A stretch of DNA of 33,113 nt, taken from an uncultured Christiangramia sp. GTDB taxonomy: Bacteria; Bacteroidota; Bacteroidia; Flavobacteriales; Flavobacteriaceae. The translations under genes and the position numbers were made by a program. Below the pieces are notes generated by a model that had not been told where the DNA came from, ran no database searches, and worked only from the letters and a program-made list of their open reading frames with translations. Where the stretch lies: NCBI RefSeq assembly GCF_913046405.1, contig NZ_CAJWRQ010000020.1:1-33113 (forward strand), read 5' to 3'. Each line of letters begins with the position of its first letter. The stretch's first letter is position 1. This document shows, piece after piece, positions 15,954 to 23,947 of this stretch.

Positions 15954-16490
15954 ATGAAGAAATTGATTTTGCTATTTACTATTCTTTGGGTCAATCTATC
16001 TTTTGCTCAAAAATTTGAATCTGGAAATGTTATTCCTGAATATGGCAAAACCATCATTGTTCCTCATGCCGAAATTGAAGTAGGTACAAATCTGGTATAC
16101 AAAGTGGTATTTGATATCGACAGGAATTTTGATCCTGCTGAAGTCAATAAACTGGTAGAAACAGCCGCCCGTTTTTTAAATATGCATGAAAAAGCTGGAG
16201 TAGATCCTGAAAATATGCATCTCGCTTTGGTCTTTCATGGTTCAGCAACCAAAGATGTTTTCGATGATGCTTCGTATTCTGAGGCGTATCCTGATACTGA
16301 AGAAAATCCGAATACACAGCTGTTTACAGCACTGGCAAATGCCGGAACAGAACTTATCGTTTGCGGGCAGAGAGCAGCACATTATAGTGTAGATCCTGAA
16401 AATGTTCATAAAGATATAAAGTATGCTCTTTCAGCAATGACAGCACTTGTGCAACTTCAGGCAGATGGTTATCATTTGATAAAATTCTAA
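15954..16490 (+). CDS. Secreted DsrE/DsrF-like family protein
   Basis: The protein has 178 residues with a signal peptide (about 1-19, ending SFAQ). The mature part has the DsrE-like alpha/beta pattern: YKVVFDID (49-56), the helix EVNKLVETAARFLNMHEKAG, LALVFHGSA (90-98) and TELIVCGQRAAHY with a single conserved-looking cysteine C137. DsrE-type proteins often carry sulfur on a cysteine at this place; secreted single-domain versions are common in Bacteroidota and have no assigned reaction. It is the first gene of a four-gene run, with the M20D gene 10 bases downstream. A TATCTTTA (close to the -7 consensus) precedes it at about 15915-15925. Confidence 0.78.
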   Translation: MKKLILLFTILWVNLSFAQKFESGNVIPEYGKTIIVPHAEIEVGTNLVYKVVFDIDRNFDPAEVNKLVETAARFLNMHEKAGVDPENMHLALVFHGSATKDVFDDASYSEAYPDTEENPNTQLFTALANAGTELIVCGQRAAHYSVDPENVHKDIKYALSAMTALVQLQADGYHLIKF

Positions 16491-16500
16491 ACTTTCTAAT

Positions 16501-17775
16501 ATGAAACATATAATTACTTTAAGCATTTTTCTGGCAACACTTGGACTTCAGGCGCAGCAGAATGTTCCAGAAGATGATTTTCAGAATATAGAAGATAAGG
16601 TGATCGATTGGCGAAGAGATCTTCACGAAAATCCGGAATTATCCAATCGTGAATTCGAAACCGCTAAAAAGATAGCAGCACACCTGAAGTCACTTGGTAT
16701 CGAAACTACTACTGAAATTGCAAAGACCGGGGTTGTGGGAATTTTAAAAGGTGACAAGCCTGGCAAAACCCTGGCTCTTAGAGCAGATATCGATGCGCTA
16801 CCGGTGAAAGAAAAAAATGATCTGGAATTTAAGTCAACCAAAACCACTGAATTCTTAGGCTCTCAAACCGGAGTGATGCATGCTTGCGGACATGATACTC
16901 ACACCGCAATTCTTATGGGTGTTGCTGAAATTCTTTCAACGCATAAGGACAAGATCAATGGAACCGTTAAATTTATTTTTCAACCTGCTGAAGAGGGACC
17001 GCCACCGGGTGAGGAAGGTGGAGCTGCCCTAATGATCAAAGAAGGTGTTCTTGAAAATCCTGATGTAGATGCCATCTTTGGATTGCATATTAACGCTGCT
17101 ACTCCAGTGGGAACTATCAAATACAAACCTGAAGGCACCATGGCTGCAGTGGAAAGATTCGTAATAAATGTCCAGGGTAAACAAGCACATGGCTCAGCGC
17201 CATGGAGTGGTGTGGATCCAATATTAATCTCTGCCAAGATCATTGATGGTCTGCAAACTATCATCAGTAGAAACGCAGATTTAACGGAGTCGGCTTCTGT
17301 AATTACGGTTGGAAAGATCACCAGTGGTGTGCGATTTAATATCATTCCTGAAACTGCCGAACTTATTGGTACCGTTAGAACATTAGATCCAGAAAATAAA
17401 AAAGTGATCCTATCCAGAATGCGCGAACTTGTGCCGACAATTGCCCAGGCATACGGTGGTTCTGCTACGATCGATATTCAGAATAATACCGCGATCACTT
17501 TTAATGATGTAGCCCTGACCCAACAGATGCTTCCCACTCTTGAAAATGTTGCAGGAAAAGAGAACGTAAATTTAATGAAGGCAACCACCGGTGGAGAAGA
17601 TTTTTCCTTTTTTCAGGAGAAAGTTCCAGGATTCTATTTCTTTTTAGGTGGAAGGCCCGAAAATGCTGAACCTACAAGACACCATACTCCCGACTTTTAT
17701 ATTGATGAAAGCGGACTTTTACTTGGTGTCAAAACAATGACACAATTAACTCTTGATTTTTTAAGCAATTCCTAA
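16501..17775 (+). CDS. Secreted M20D amidohydrolase (hippurate hydrolase/HipO-like)
   Basis: This is a 424-residue enzyme with a signal peptide (about 1-19, ending GLQAQ), so it is exported. M20D active-site pattern: C129, H131 and H134 in HACGHDTH, E164/E165 in PAEEG, H196 in LHIN and H394/H395 near the C-terminus in RHHTPDF. The lid/dimerisation domain begins around residue 200 (GKQAHGSAPW, 226-235). Family members hydrolyse N-acyl amino acids or indole conjugates to free acid and amino acid using two metals, with Cys as one ligand. The stop overlaps the next start in TAATG, which suggests translational coupling with the glutamate-synthase-like gene. Confidence 0.88.
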   Translation: MKHIITLSIFLATLGLQAQQNVPEDDFQNIEDKVIDWRRDLHENPELSNREFETAKKIAAHLKSLGIETTTEIAKTGVVGILKGDKPGKTLALRADIDALPVKEKNDLEFKSTKTTEFLGSQTGVMHACGHDTHTAILMGVAEILSTHKDKINGTVKFIFQPAEEGPPPGEEGGAALMIKEGVLENPDVDAIFGLHINAATPVGTIKYKPEGTMAAVERFVINVQGKQAHGSAPWSGVDPILISAKIIDGLQTIISRNADLTESASVITVGKITSGVRFNIIPETAELIGTVRTLDPENKKVILSRMRELVPTIAQAYGGSATIDIQNNTAITFNDVALTQQMLPTLENVAGKENVNLMKATTGGEDFSFFQEKVPGFYFFLGGRPENAEPTRHHTPDFYIDESGLLLGVKTMTQLTLDFLSNS

Positions 17776-19370
17776 TGGATCAAATTTTAAGCTTCTTAAT
17801 TTCTATCCCATGGTGGGGATGGATACTACTCATATTAGTAATCATCGCTATTAACGATGTTCTCTTTAATCGGAAGCATACCATTAAACACAATTTCCCG
17901 GTGGTTGGGCATCTTCGCTACTTCCTGGAAAGCATTGGACCTGAAATTAGACAATATCTGGTAGCCAATAACAGGGAAGAATTGCCTTTCAACAGGCGAG
18001 AAAGAAGCTGGATATATGCTTCAGCAAAAAATGAAAATAATTATGAGGGCTTCGGTACAGATCAGGACATGTATTCTTCGCACTATATTTTTGTCAAAAA
18101 TTCCATTCTCCCTTATAAATTACCTGCAGGACATCCAAACCAGAAAAACTCGGGATTGATCCCTTGCGCAAAGGCAATGGGAACCTACAATAATCGGAAA
18201 CGACCATTTAGACCGGCTTCAGTAATTAACGTGTCGGCAATGAGTTATGGTTCACTTTCAGCTAAAGCTATAGAGTCTTTGAATGAAGGCTGTAAACTCT
18301 CCGGAGCTTATCATAATACTGGTGAAGGCGGATTGTCTCCTTACCACAAAAAAGGTGCAGATGTTGTTTTCCAGATAGGAACCGGATATTTTGGAACCAG
18401 AGATGAACAGGGGAATTTCGACATGTCCAAACTAGTCAAACTAGTACAGGAAAACCCACAAGTAAGAGCGATCGAACTTAAATTATCCCAGGGAGCGAAA
18501 CCTGGAAAAGGAGGTGTTCTTCCAGCGAAAAAGATTTCAAAAGAGATTTCAGAAATACGGGGAGTTCCAATGGGAAAGGATGTTCTTTCACCGGCTTACC
18601 ATTCAGCTTTCGGCAACCTTGAAGATATGATTACTTTTCTTGAGGAAATTGCAGCGGCTACAGGTCTTCCGGTAGGAATTAAAGCTGCCATTGGAAATCT
18701 TGATGACTGGCATACACTTGCAGGGATCATGAAATCTAAAAATCACGGACCCGATTTTATTACTATAGACGGGGGTGAAGGCGGTACCGGTGCTGCGCCT
18801 CCAAGTTTCGCAGATCATGTTTCGGTCCCTTGGATCTACGGTTTTAGTGATGTTTACAAGATCTTTCAGGAATATGAGCTTACTGAAAGGGTCGTTTTTG
18901 TAGCGGCTGGTAAACTTGGATTCCCCGCAAAAGCTGCGATGGCATTTGCTTTGGGTGCAGATTGTATCAACGTTGGTCGGGAAGCGATGATGAGTATTGG
19001 TTGTATACAGGCTCAAAGCTGCCATACCAATACCTGCCCTACCGGAATTGCAACTCAGAATAAATGGTTGCAAAAAGGTATTGATATTGCAGATAAATCG
19101 ATGCGTACTAATTTCTACTTTGTAAAATTCAGAAAAGAGCTGCTTCAAATTACGCATGCCTGTGGTCATGAACATCCCGCACAGTTCACCACCAACGATA
19201 TCGAGATCAACTTAAGTGATAAGAATCTTGCAAATACATTAGAATCTACTTTTGGATATACTAAGGATAAAGTAAATTTCCAGTCTGTAACAGAATTAGT
19301 GACGTGTCCACACTTAGGTGGTAACCTTGATTTAAAATCGCTACAAATAACTGAAGACGCTATACATTAA
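17775..19370 (+). CDS. Membrane-anchored FMN-binding glutamate-synthase-like protein
   Basis: The protein has 531 residues. One N-terminal membrane helix (about 12-27) is followed by positive residues (NRKHTIKH), placing the large domain in the cytoplasm. That domain matches the FMN barrel of glutamate synthase: NVSAMSYGSLS (about 153-163), NTGEGGLSPYH (about 181-191), the FMN loop GGEGGTGAAP (about 333-342) and a 3Fe-4S cysteine set C410-x5-C416-x4-C421. The N-terminal glutaminase domain of GltB is absent, so it cannot generate ammonia from glutamine itself. Its electron donor, substrate and product are unknown; true glutamate synthesis should not be assumed. It overlaps the M20D stop by one base, and the next gene starts 5 bases after its stop. 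Confidence 0.85.
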   Translation: MDQILSFLISIPWWGWILLILVIIAINDVLFNRKHTIKHNFPVVGHLRYFLESIGPEIRQYLVANNREELPFNRRERSWIYASAKNENNYEGFGTDQDMYSSHYIFVKNSILPYKLPAGHPNQKNSGLIPCAKAMGTYNNRKRPFRPASVINVSAMSYGSLSAKAIESLNEGCKLSGAYHNTGEGGLSPYHKKGADVVFQIGTGYFGTRDEQGNFDMSKLVKLVQENPQVRAIELKLSQGAKPGKGGVLPAKKISKEISEIRGVPMGKDVLSPAYHSAFGNLEDMITFLEEIAAATGLPVGIKAAIGNLDDWHTLAGIMKSKNHGPDFITIDGGEGGTGAAPPSFADHVSVPWIYGFSDVYKIFQEYELTERVVFVAAGKLGFPAKAAMAFALGADCINVGREAMMSIGCIQAQSCHTNTCPTGIATQNKWLQKGIDIADKSMRTNFYFVKFRKELLQITHACGHEHPAQFTTNDIEINLSDKNLANTLESTFGYTKDKVNFQSVTELVTCPHLGGNLDLKSLQITEDAIH

Positions 19371-19375
19371 TACTT

Positions 19376-19897
19376 ATGAACGAATCTGATGTTTTTCAAT
19401 TGATCTTTGGAATACTTCCGGCAGTAATTGTTGGTTTGGTAAGTTTTTACTTTTTTCACACCTATTCCAGTAATGAGGAAAATCGTAGAAGGTTTTTATT
19501 GCTTAGAGAGAAACAAAAAACTTCATTACCCATTAGATTACAGGCATACGAACGACTGACCTTATTCCTGGAGAGAATATCTCCCGGTAAACTACTATTT
19601 CGGGTTGAGCCTGTTGCTGAAGATGTTTCAGCTTATACAAGTTTATTAATAGCTAATATTGAACAGGAATTCGAGCATAATCTAGCGCAGCAAATCTATG
19701 TTAGCAATGAATGCTGGGACTATATAAGAACTTCGAAAAATGCTATGATCAGCATGATCAGAAATGCTTCAGGTAAAGAAATTGTATCGAATCCGGATGA
19801 TTTAAGAAAAGTTATTCTTGAGGCAATGATGGAAAAACAATCACCTACCGAAGCTGCATTAGGGTTCATCAAACAGGAAGTTAGAAACCTAGCTTAA
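19376..19897 (+). CDS. Uncharacterised membrane-anchored protein
   Basis: I do not recognise a named function. The protein has 173 residues with one N-terminal membrane helix (about 8-28) followed by a charged segment (NEENRRRFLLLREKQK) and an all-helical cytoplasmic part with a conserved-looking LRLQAYERLTLFLERISP core (about 53-70). It looks like a family common in Flavobacteriia (a DUF7935-like protein is my recollection, not verified). It starts 5 bases after the glutamate-synthase-like gene and is thus the last gene of that operon. Its 3' end overlaps the 3' end of the convergent patatin gene by 17 bases, and no terminator hairpin is visible there. Confidence 0.75.
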   Translation: MNESDVFQLIFGILPAVIVGLVSFYFFHTYSSNEENRRRFLLLREKQKTSLPIRLQAYERLTLFLERISPGKLLFRVEPVAEDVSAYTSLLIANIEQEFEHNLAQQIYVSNECWDYIRTSKNAMISMIRNASGKEIVSNPDDLRKVILEAMMEKQSPTEAALGFIKQEVRNLA

Positions 19898-20804
19898 ACC
19901 AGGAAGATTTAGCAGCTTTACGCTCCATTTCTTTCTTTTCGGCATACTCAAAACCCTGCTGCCACCAGTCGGTCATATCTTTTTTGTTAAAAACAAGAGA
20001 ATTTTCGGTAAGCTTAGTCGGGGTATAGTAGATATTCAGCTTAACCTTTTTATTCATGGCTGCCAGTTTCCCCTCCACAATATCATGGTACTCGACCTGA
20101 TCCAATAAGAAACCGAAGAGGTTGACCATTAATGAAAAAGGATTCTTACCTAGAACCTTATTGTATTCCATATTTTCGGCTTCCAGAATGATCGCATCCA
20201 CTTCTGTAGCACCGCGTTTAATAGCCTCCCTGATAGGAACCACACATCCCAGACCACCGTCTGCATATTCAAAACCATCTTTGGTCGCGAGACTCATAAA
20301 AGGTATATAATTACAACTTATCCAGATCCAGTCACAAAAGTCGTCATACTCGAAATCGTGGATAGATTTATATTCCACCCTGTTTTTGGATAGATTGGAT
20401 ACAGTTACGACCACGTCCTTAATGTTGGATTTAAGCTCGTTAAAATCCTGCTGAGAAAAATTCTTTCGAATGCTTCTACGTAAAGCTTTGCTTTCCCCAA
20501 AGGTGCGGCGCTGTCTTATAAATTGCCAGATCGTATTGAGGTAATTGATCGTCACATATTCCCGACCATCTTTTTTCTTCACTACAAAAGGGTTGACGCT
20601 AAAGATCGTTCTTTGGGTGACATTGGTATAGACATCGTAAACCTTCTGGATGTTTCCTGCAGCGAGGTGAGGAATAAGCAAACTGCCGGTACTGGTACCT
20701 AAAAAAAGATCATACCTTCTTTTTTGTTCCTGAATTAGATGTTGGGCCACGCCGCCGGCAAAGGCGCCTTTACTTCCTCCTCCAGATATAACCAGTGCTC
20801 GCAT
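19881..20804 (-). CDS. Patatin-like phospholipase, second tandem copy
   Basis: The protein has 307 residues and a complete patatin site: oxyanion loop GGGSKG (8-13), nucleophile S38 in GTSTG, and D182 in ADGGLG giving the Ser-Asp dyad of lipid acyl hydrolases. There is no signal peptide. It is a paralogue of the gene just upstream: by hand alignment 124 of the first 200 residues are identical with no gap (about 62%), including CNYxPFMSL and REAIKRGATEVDAIIL-type segments. Its ATG overlaps the upstream stop in TAATG. Bacterial patatins cleave membrane phospholipids or lysophospholipids; the true lipid is unknown. Confidence 0.88.
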   Translation of the reverse strand: MRALVISGGGSKGAFAGGVAQHLIQEQKRRYDLFLGTSTGSLLIPHLAAGNIQKVYDVYTNVTQRTIFSVNPFVVKKKDGREYVTINYLNTIWQFIRQRRTFGESKALRRSIRKNFSQQDFNELKSNIKDVVVTVSNLSKNRVEYKSIHDFEYDDFCDWIWISCNYIPFMSLATKDGFEYADGGLGCVVPIREAIKRGATEVDAIILEAENMEYNKVLGKNPFSLMVNLFGFLLDQVEYHDIVEGKLAAMNKKVKLNIYYTPTKLTENSLVFNKKDMTDWWQQGFEYAEKKEMERKAAKSSWFKLGF

Positions 20805-21706
20805 TAAGGTTCAATTTCGTTAATTTCTTCGTTTCTGTACTTGGCAAACTCATAACCACTCTCCCACCATTCCAGCATTTTATCCTTATCAAAAATAAGA
20901 GAATTCGTTGTTAGAACGCTTGGAGTATAGTAAAAATTGATAATACAATCTTTATTCGCTGCTGAAAATTTTCCGATTCTGATGTTCTGAGTTTCGATCC
21001 TGTCCAGCATAAATGCAAAAAGATTGGTGATGAGCGAAAATACATTCTTTGAAGGCATCCTGTTGAAATAAGTTACTTCAGTTTGTAGGATGATCGCATC
21101 CACTTCTGTGGCACCCCGCTTAATCGCTTCCTCAATAGGCACCATACTTCCCAAACCACCATCAGCATATTCACATCCATTTTTGGTGACCAGGCTCATG
21201 AATGGCGTGTAATTGCAGGAAATCCAGATCCAGTCTATAAATGCATCGTAATCGTAGTCCTTGATACTCTTATATTCCACTTCGTTTAGAGAGAGATTGG
21301 AAACAGTAACCACAACTTCCTTATGGCTATCCTTCAGTTGTTTAAACTCTTCTTTCGTAAAGGTCTTCTGAAGCAGGGTTTTGAGATTTAAACTATCGCC
21401 GAAGGTTTTACTTCCTTTTAGAAAATTCAGAATAACGTTAAAATGGTTAATGCTGATTGTTTCCTGCCCGTGCTTCTTTTTAATAAGGAACGGTCTGCTA
21501 CTAAAGATGCTGGATTGATTAACGCTCGTAAAAGCTTTTTTAACTTTCTCTGCCTTATGCAGAGCCATATGGGAAAGAAGCAAACTTCCTGTAGAGGTTC
21601 CTATAAAAAGATCATAATCGCGCCCCAGATCTTCAGTAAGATACTGCGCAACTCCGCCGGCAAAAGCTCCCTTGCTTCCTCCTCCTGAAATTACGAGTGC
21701 TCTCAT
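20804..21706 (-). CDS. Patatin-like phospholipase, first tandem copy
   Basis: The protein has 300 residues. The same site residues as in its neighbour fall at the same numbers: GGGSKG (8-13), S38 in GTSTG and D182 in ADGGLG. The first 20 residues of the two proteins are identical, while the middle (about 40-125) and the C-terminus differ, so this is an old duplication rather than a fresh repeat. It starts one base after the M1 aminopeptidase stop and ends overlapping the second copy by one base. The three genes are therefore one transcript. No signal peptide or membrane helix is evident. Confidence 0.88.
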   Translation of the reverse strand: MRALVISGGGSKGAFAGGVAQYLTEDLGRDYDLFIGTSTGSLLLSHMALHKAEKVKKAFTSVNQSSIFSSRPFLIKKKHGQETISINHFNVILNFLKGSKTFGDSLNLKTLLQKTFTKEEFKQLKDSHKEVVVTVSNLSLNEVEYKSIKDYDYDAFIDWIWISCNYTPFMSLVTKNGCEYADGGLGSMVPIEEAIKRGATEVDAIILQTEVTYFNRMPSKNVFSLITNLFAFMLDRIETQNIRIGKFSAANKDCIINFYYTPSVLTTNSLIFDKDKMLEWWESGYEFAKYRNEEINEIEP

Positions 21707-21707
21707 C

Positions 21708-23822
21708 CTAACTTGAAATTTTAGAGTTTAAATATCTGCTATGCTTCTCCTCTAAGTCTGCAGAAACATTTATCAATTTCTCTCGATATTCCTCATTTGC
21801 GATCAATTCATCAAGCAACTGTCTTGCAAAATCCCGAAACCGGTAAGCATGATGATCTGTTGCCATCAACAGGCTCTCCAAACTAGCTTCATTAAAAGCT
21901 CCTAGCTGGTATAAATATCCAAAGGCATTTTCCCTTACTTCAAATGGATTTGATGGATTTGTGTAACCTGATAATTCCTCAAAGTATTCAGAAGTTTTTT
22001 CCGGCTCGAATTCGGCAGTTACCAGGCTTAAGGTTAGCCAGAGCATACGTACGTTTTTATTATAGAATCCGTCGATATTCCTGGTTTTCTCTAGATAATC
22101 TACTTTTTTCTGCGGAAATCTTTCCCATAATTTGAACAATGCTTTTTCGATGGTGAGATAAGATTCATCATCTAATAAACTTTCAAAACTGGATTGTAAT
22201 TGCTGCGGAATTATTTGCATACTGGTAGCGATCGCCTGTCTCACATATAGATTGTTAGACTCAAATGCCTTTTTATATAAACTCCTGCTTAAATCTGAAT
22301 TTTCGCCGACCAGTTGATATACTACCTCCTGACCTAAATAATCATTTACAGGGAAGTCCAGGGTTTTATCCAGATATTCATGTTTCGTTTCTAGCGGAGT
22401 TTCCCGCAGTGCAGCAAGCTCAAGGTAAGATTTGATAAATTCTGATTCTCTTAAAGCGTTCAGCGATTGGTTGGCTTTAAAAGCTGACTGTTCTAACCAG
22501 TCAGTTTTATACTGACTAAGGTCCATTCCCGAAGCAAGTTCCATTTCCGCAAGAAAATCATCGGTTTCCACATTCTTAAAAGCATAAGTTTCGAGATAAC
22601 TTTTTATGCCCTTTCTAAAAGCTTCCTCACCAACTTTTTCACTTAGAATATGTAAAGCCCAGGCTCCTTTTTGATAATAAGTACTGGAACTTCCGGTTGA
22701 AGACAATAATTTCTGTCCTTTTCCTGAATCGCTTAATTCCTTTAAAACCTCTGCCGACTGGTATAATTTCCAGTAAAAATAATCCTCTCCAAAGATCTCT
22801 TTTTCAGCTAATAATGCATAGTAAGTGGCAAATCCTTCGTGCAACCAGTGATGTTTCCCGCTTTTCTCGGTAACAAGATTTCCAAACCATTGATGAGCTA
22901 GCTCATGTGCATTTACATTAACATAATTTTGATCATGGTAACCAATGGAATCCACCATAAGAGATTCAGAAAAAATAGTAGTTCCTGTATTCTCCATACC
23001 AGCATACAGAAAATCTCTTACGGGAATCTGCTTATAATTAGTCCAAGGATACGCTATACCAATTTCCTGTTCAAAGAAATCCATGATCTCCGCAGAATGC
23101 CTGTAAGTTGGCTCCAGCAGTAAAGAATCCTGCCGGAGATAATAATTCTGGATCTCAATTCCTGAAGTTGATGTTTTGGTTTTAGAATGGTATTTACCTG
23201 CTGCAAAACCAACCAGATAAGAACTCATAGGTTCTTCCATATTGAATTTCCACTGTCTAACGGAATCGTTTATAATTTCACTGCTAATATTTTCGCCATT
23301 GGCTATGAGTTCGTAAGAAACGGGAAATTCAAAATTAAGGTCAAATTCTGCTTTCTCATTCATATCATCGATACTTGGCAACCAGCTGGAAGTGTACTTC
23401 CCCTGACCCTGCGTCCAAACCTGCCTTTCTTCTTCGGCAATATCAGGATCATTCCAATTGATGAAATAGACAGCTTTTTTTGGAGTTACCTCATAGTTAA
23501 GGGATAAGGAAATACTATCATTCACCTTGAAGTCATGAAGAATATAGATTCCTTCTGTATCTACTGAAAAATCAATGCTTTTACCATCCAGCTGTACATT
23601 TTCAAAATGCATATTGTTGCCGTTTATGAACAAGCTGTCATCAGGATAAAGTACCTCTATCTTATAGAGTACGTTTCCTTCGATCTTTTTTCGAGATGGA
23701 TCAATTTTAAGGTGAGCATCCACTTTCTGAAAATCAAATCGTTCTACCTGGTTATCACGAATCTTCTGAGCATGTATAAGGGACATGTTCAGAATTAAAA
23801 AAAGTGCTGTTAAATATCGCAT
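21708..23822 (-). CDS. Secreted M1 family aminopeptidase
   Basis: This is a 704-residue zinc aminopeptidase with a signal peptide (about 1-19, ending IHAQ). The M1 signatures are complete: GMEN (275-278) for binding the free N-terminus, HELAH (H306, E307, H310) with 18 residues to the third ligand E329 (HEGFATYY), and a later tyrosine in TYYQKGAWAL (about 390) suited to transition-state support. The N-terminal beta saddle spans about 25-210, and the C-terminal part is helical repeats. It likely trims peptides in the periplasm or at the surface. It is the first gene of a three-gene operon with the two patatin genes, 1 base apart, and is divergent from recG. Confidence 0.92.
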   Translation of the reverse strand: MRYLTALFLILNMSLIHAQKIRDNQVERFDFQKVDAHLKIDPSRKKIEGNVLYKIEVLYPDDSLFINGNNMHFENVQLDGKSIDFSVDTEGIYILHDFKVNDSISLSLNYEVTPKKAVYFINWNDPDIAEEERQVWTQGQGKYTSSWLPSIDDMNEKAEFDLNFEFPVSYELIANGENISSEIINDSVRQWKFNMEEPMSSYLVGFAAGKYHSKTKTSTSGIEIQNYYLRQDSLLLEPTYRHSAEIMDFFEQEIGIAYPWTNYKQIPVRDFLYAGMENTGTTIFSESLMVDSIGYHDQNYVNVNAHELAHQWFGNLVTEKSGKHHWLHEGFATYYALLAEKEIFGEDYFYWKLYQSAEVLKELSDSGKGQKLLSSTGSSSTYYQKGAWALHILSEKVGEEAFRKGIKSYLETYAFKNVETDDFLAEMELASGMDLSQYKTDWLEQSAFKANQSLNALRESEFIKSYLELAALRETPLETKHEYLDKTLDFPVNDYLGQEVVYQLVGENSDLSRSLYKKAFESNNLYVRQAIATSMQIIPQQLQSSFESLLDDESYLTIEKALFKLWERFPQKKVDYLEKTRNIDGFYNKNVRMLWLTLSLVTAEFEPEKTSEYFEELSGYTNPSNPFEVRENAFGYLYQLGAFNEASLESLLMATDHHAYRFRDFARQLLDELIANEEYREKLINVSADLEEKHSRYLNSKISS

Positions 23823-23947
23823 TCAGAATTAAAATATCTCATGCAAATTACAAAAAATTGAAGCTGTTATAAGATATTCCTGAAGATTAAAACGAGTTTC
23901 TACACCGCCGCCCATGTAAATCAAACGTATTTAATATCTTCGTTTTT

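Noticed and set aside
18603-19175. 190-codon open frame on the minus strand inside the glutamate-synthase-like gene
   Set aside because: It lies fully within a well-supported gene on the other strand and shows no family motif or start signal.
17775-19370. Genuine glutamate synthase large subunit (gltB)
   Set aside because: The glutaminase domain and the C-terminal beta-helix are absent, and a membrane helix is added, so the gltB name would mislead.
19881-21706. Recent tandem repeat or assembly duplication of the patatin gene
   Set aside because: The copies differ at about 38% of the first 200 residues and more at the C-terminus, so it is a real, older duplication.
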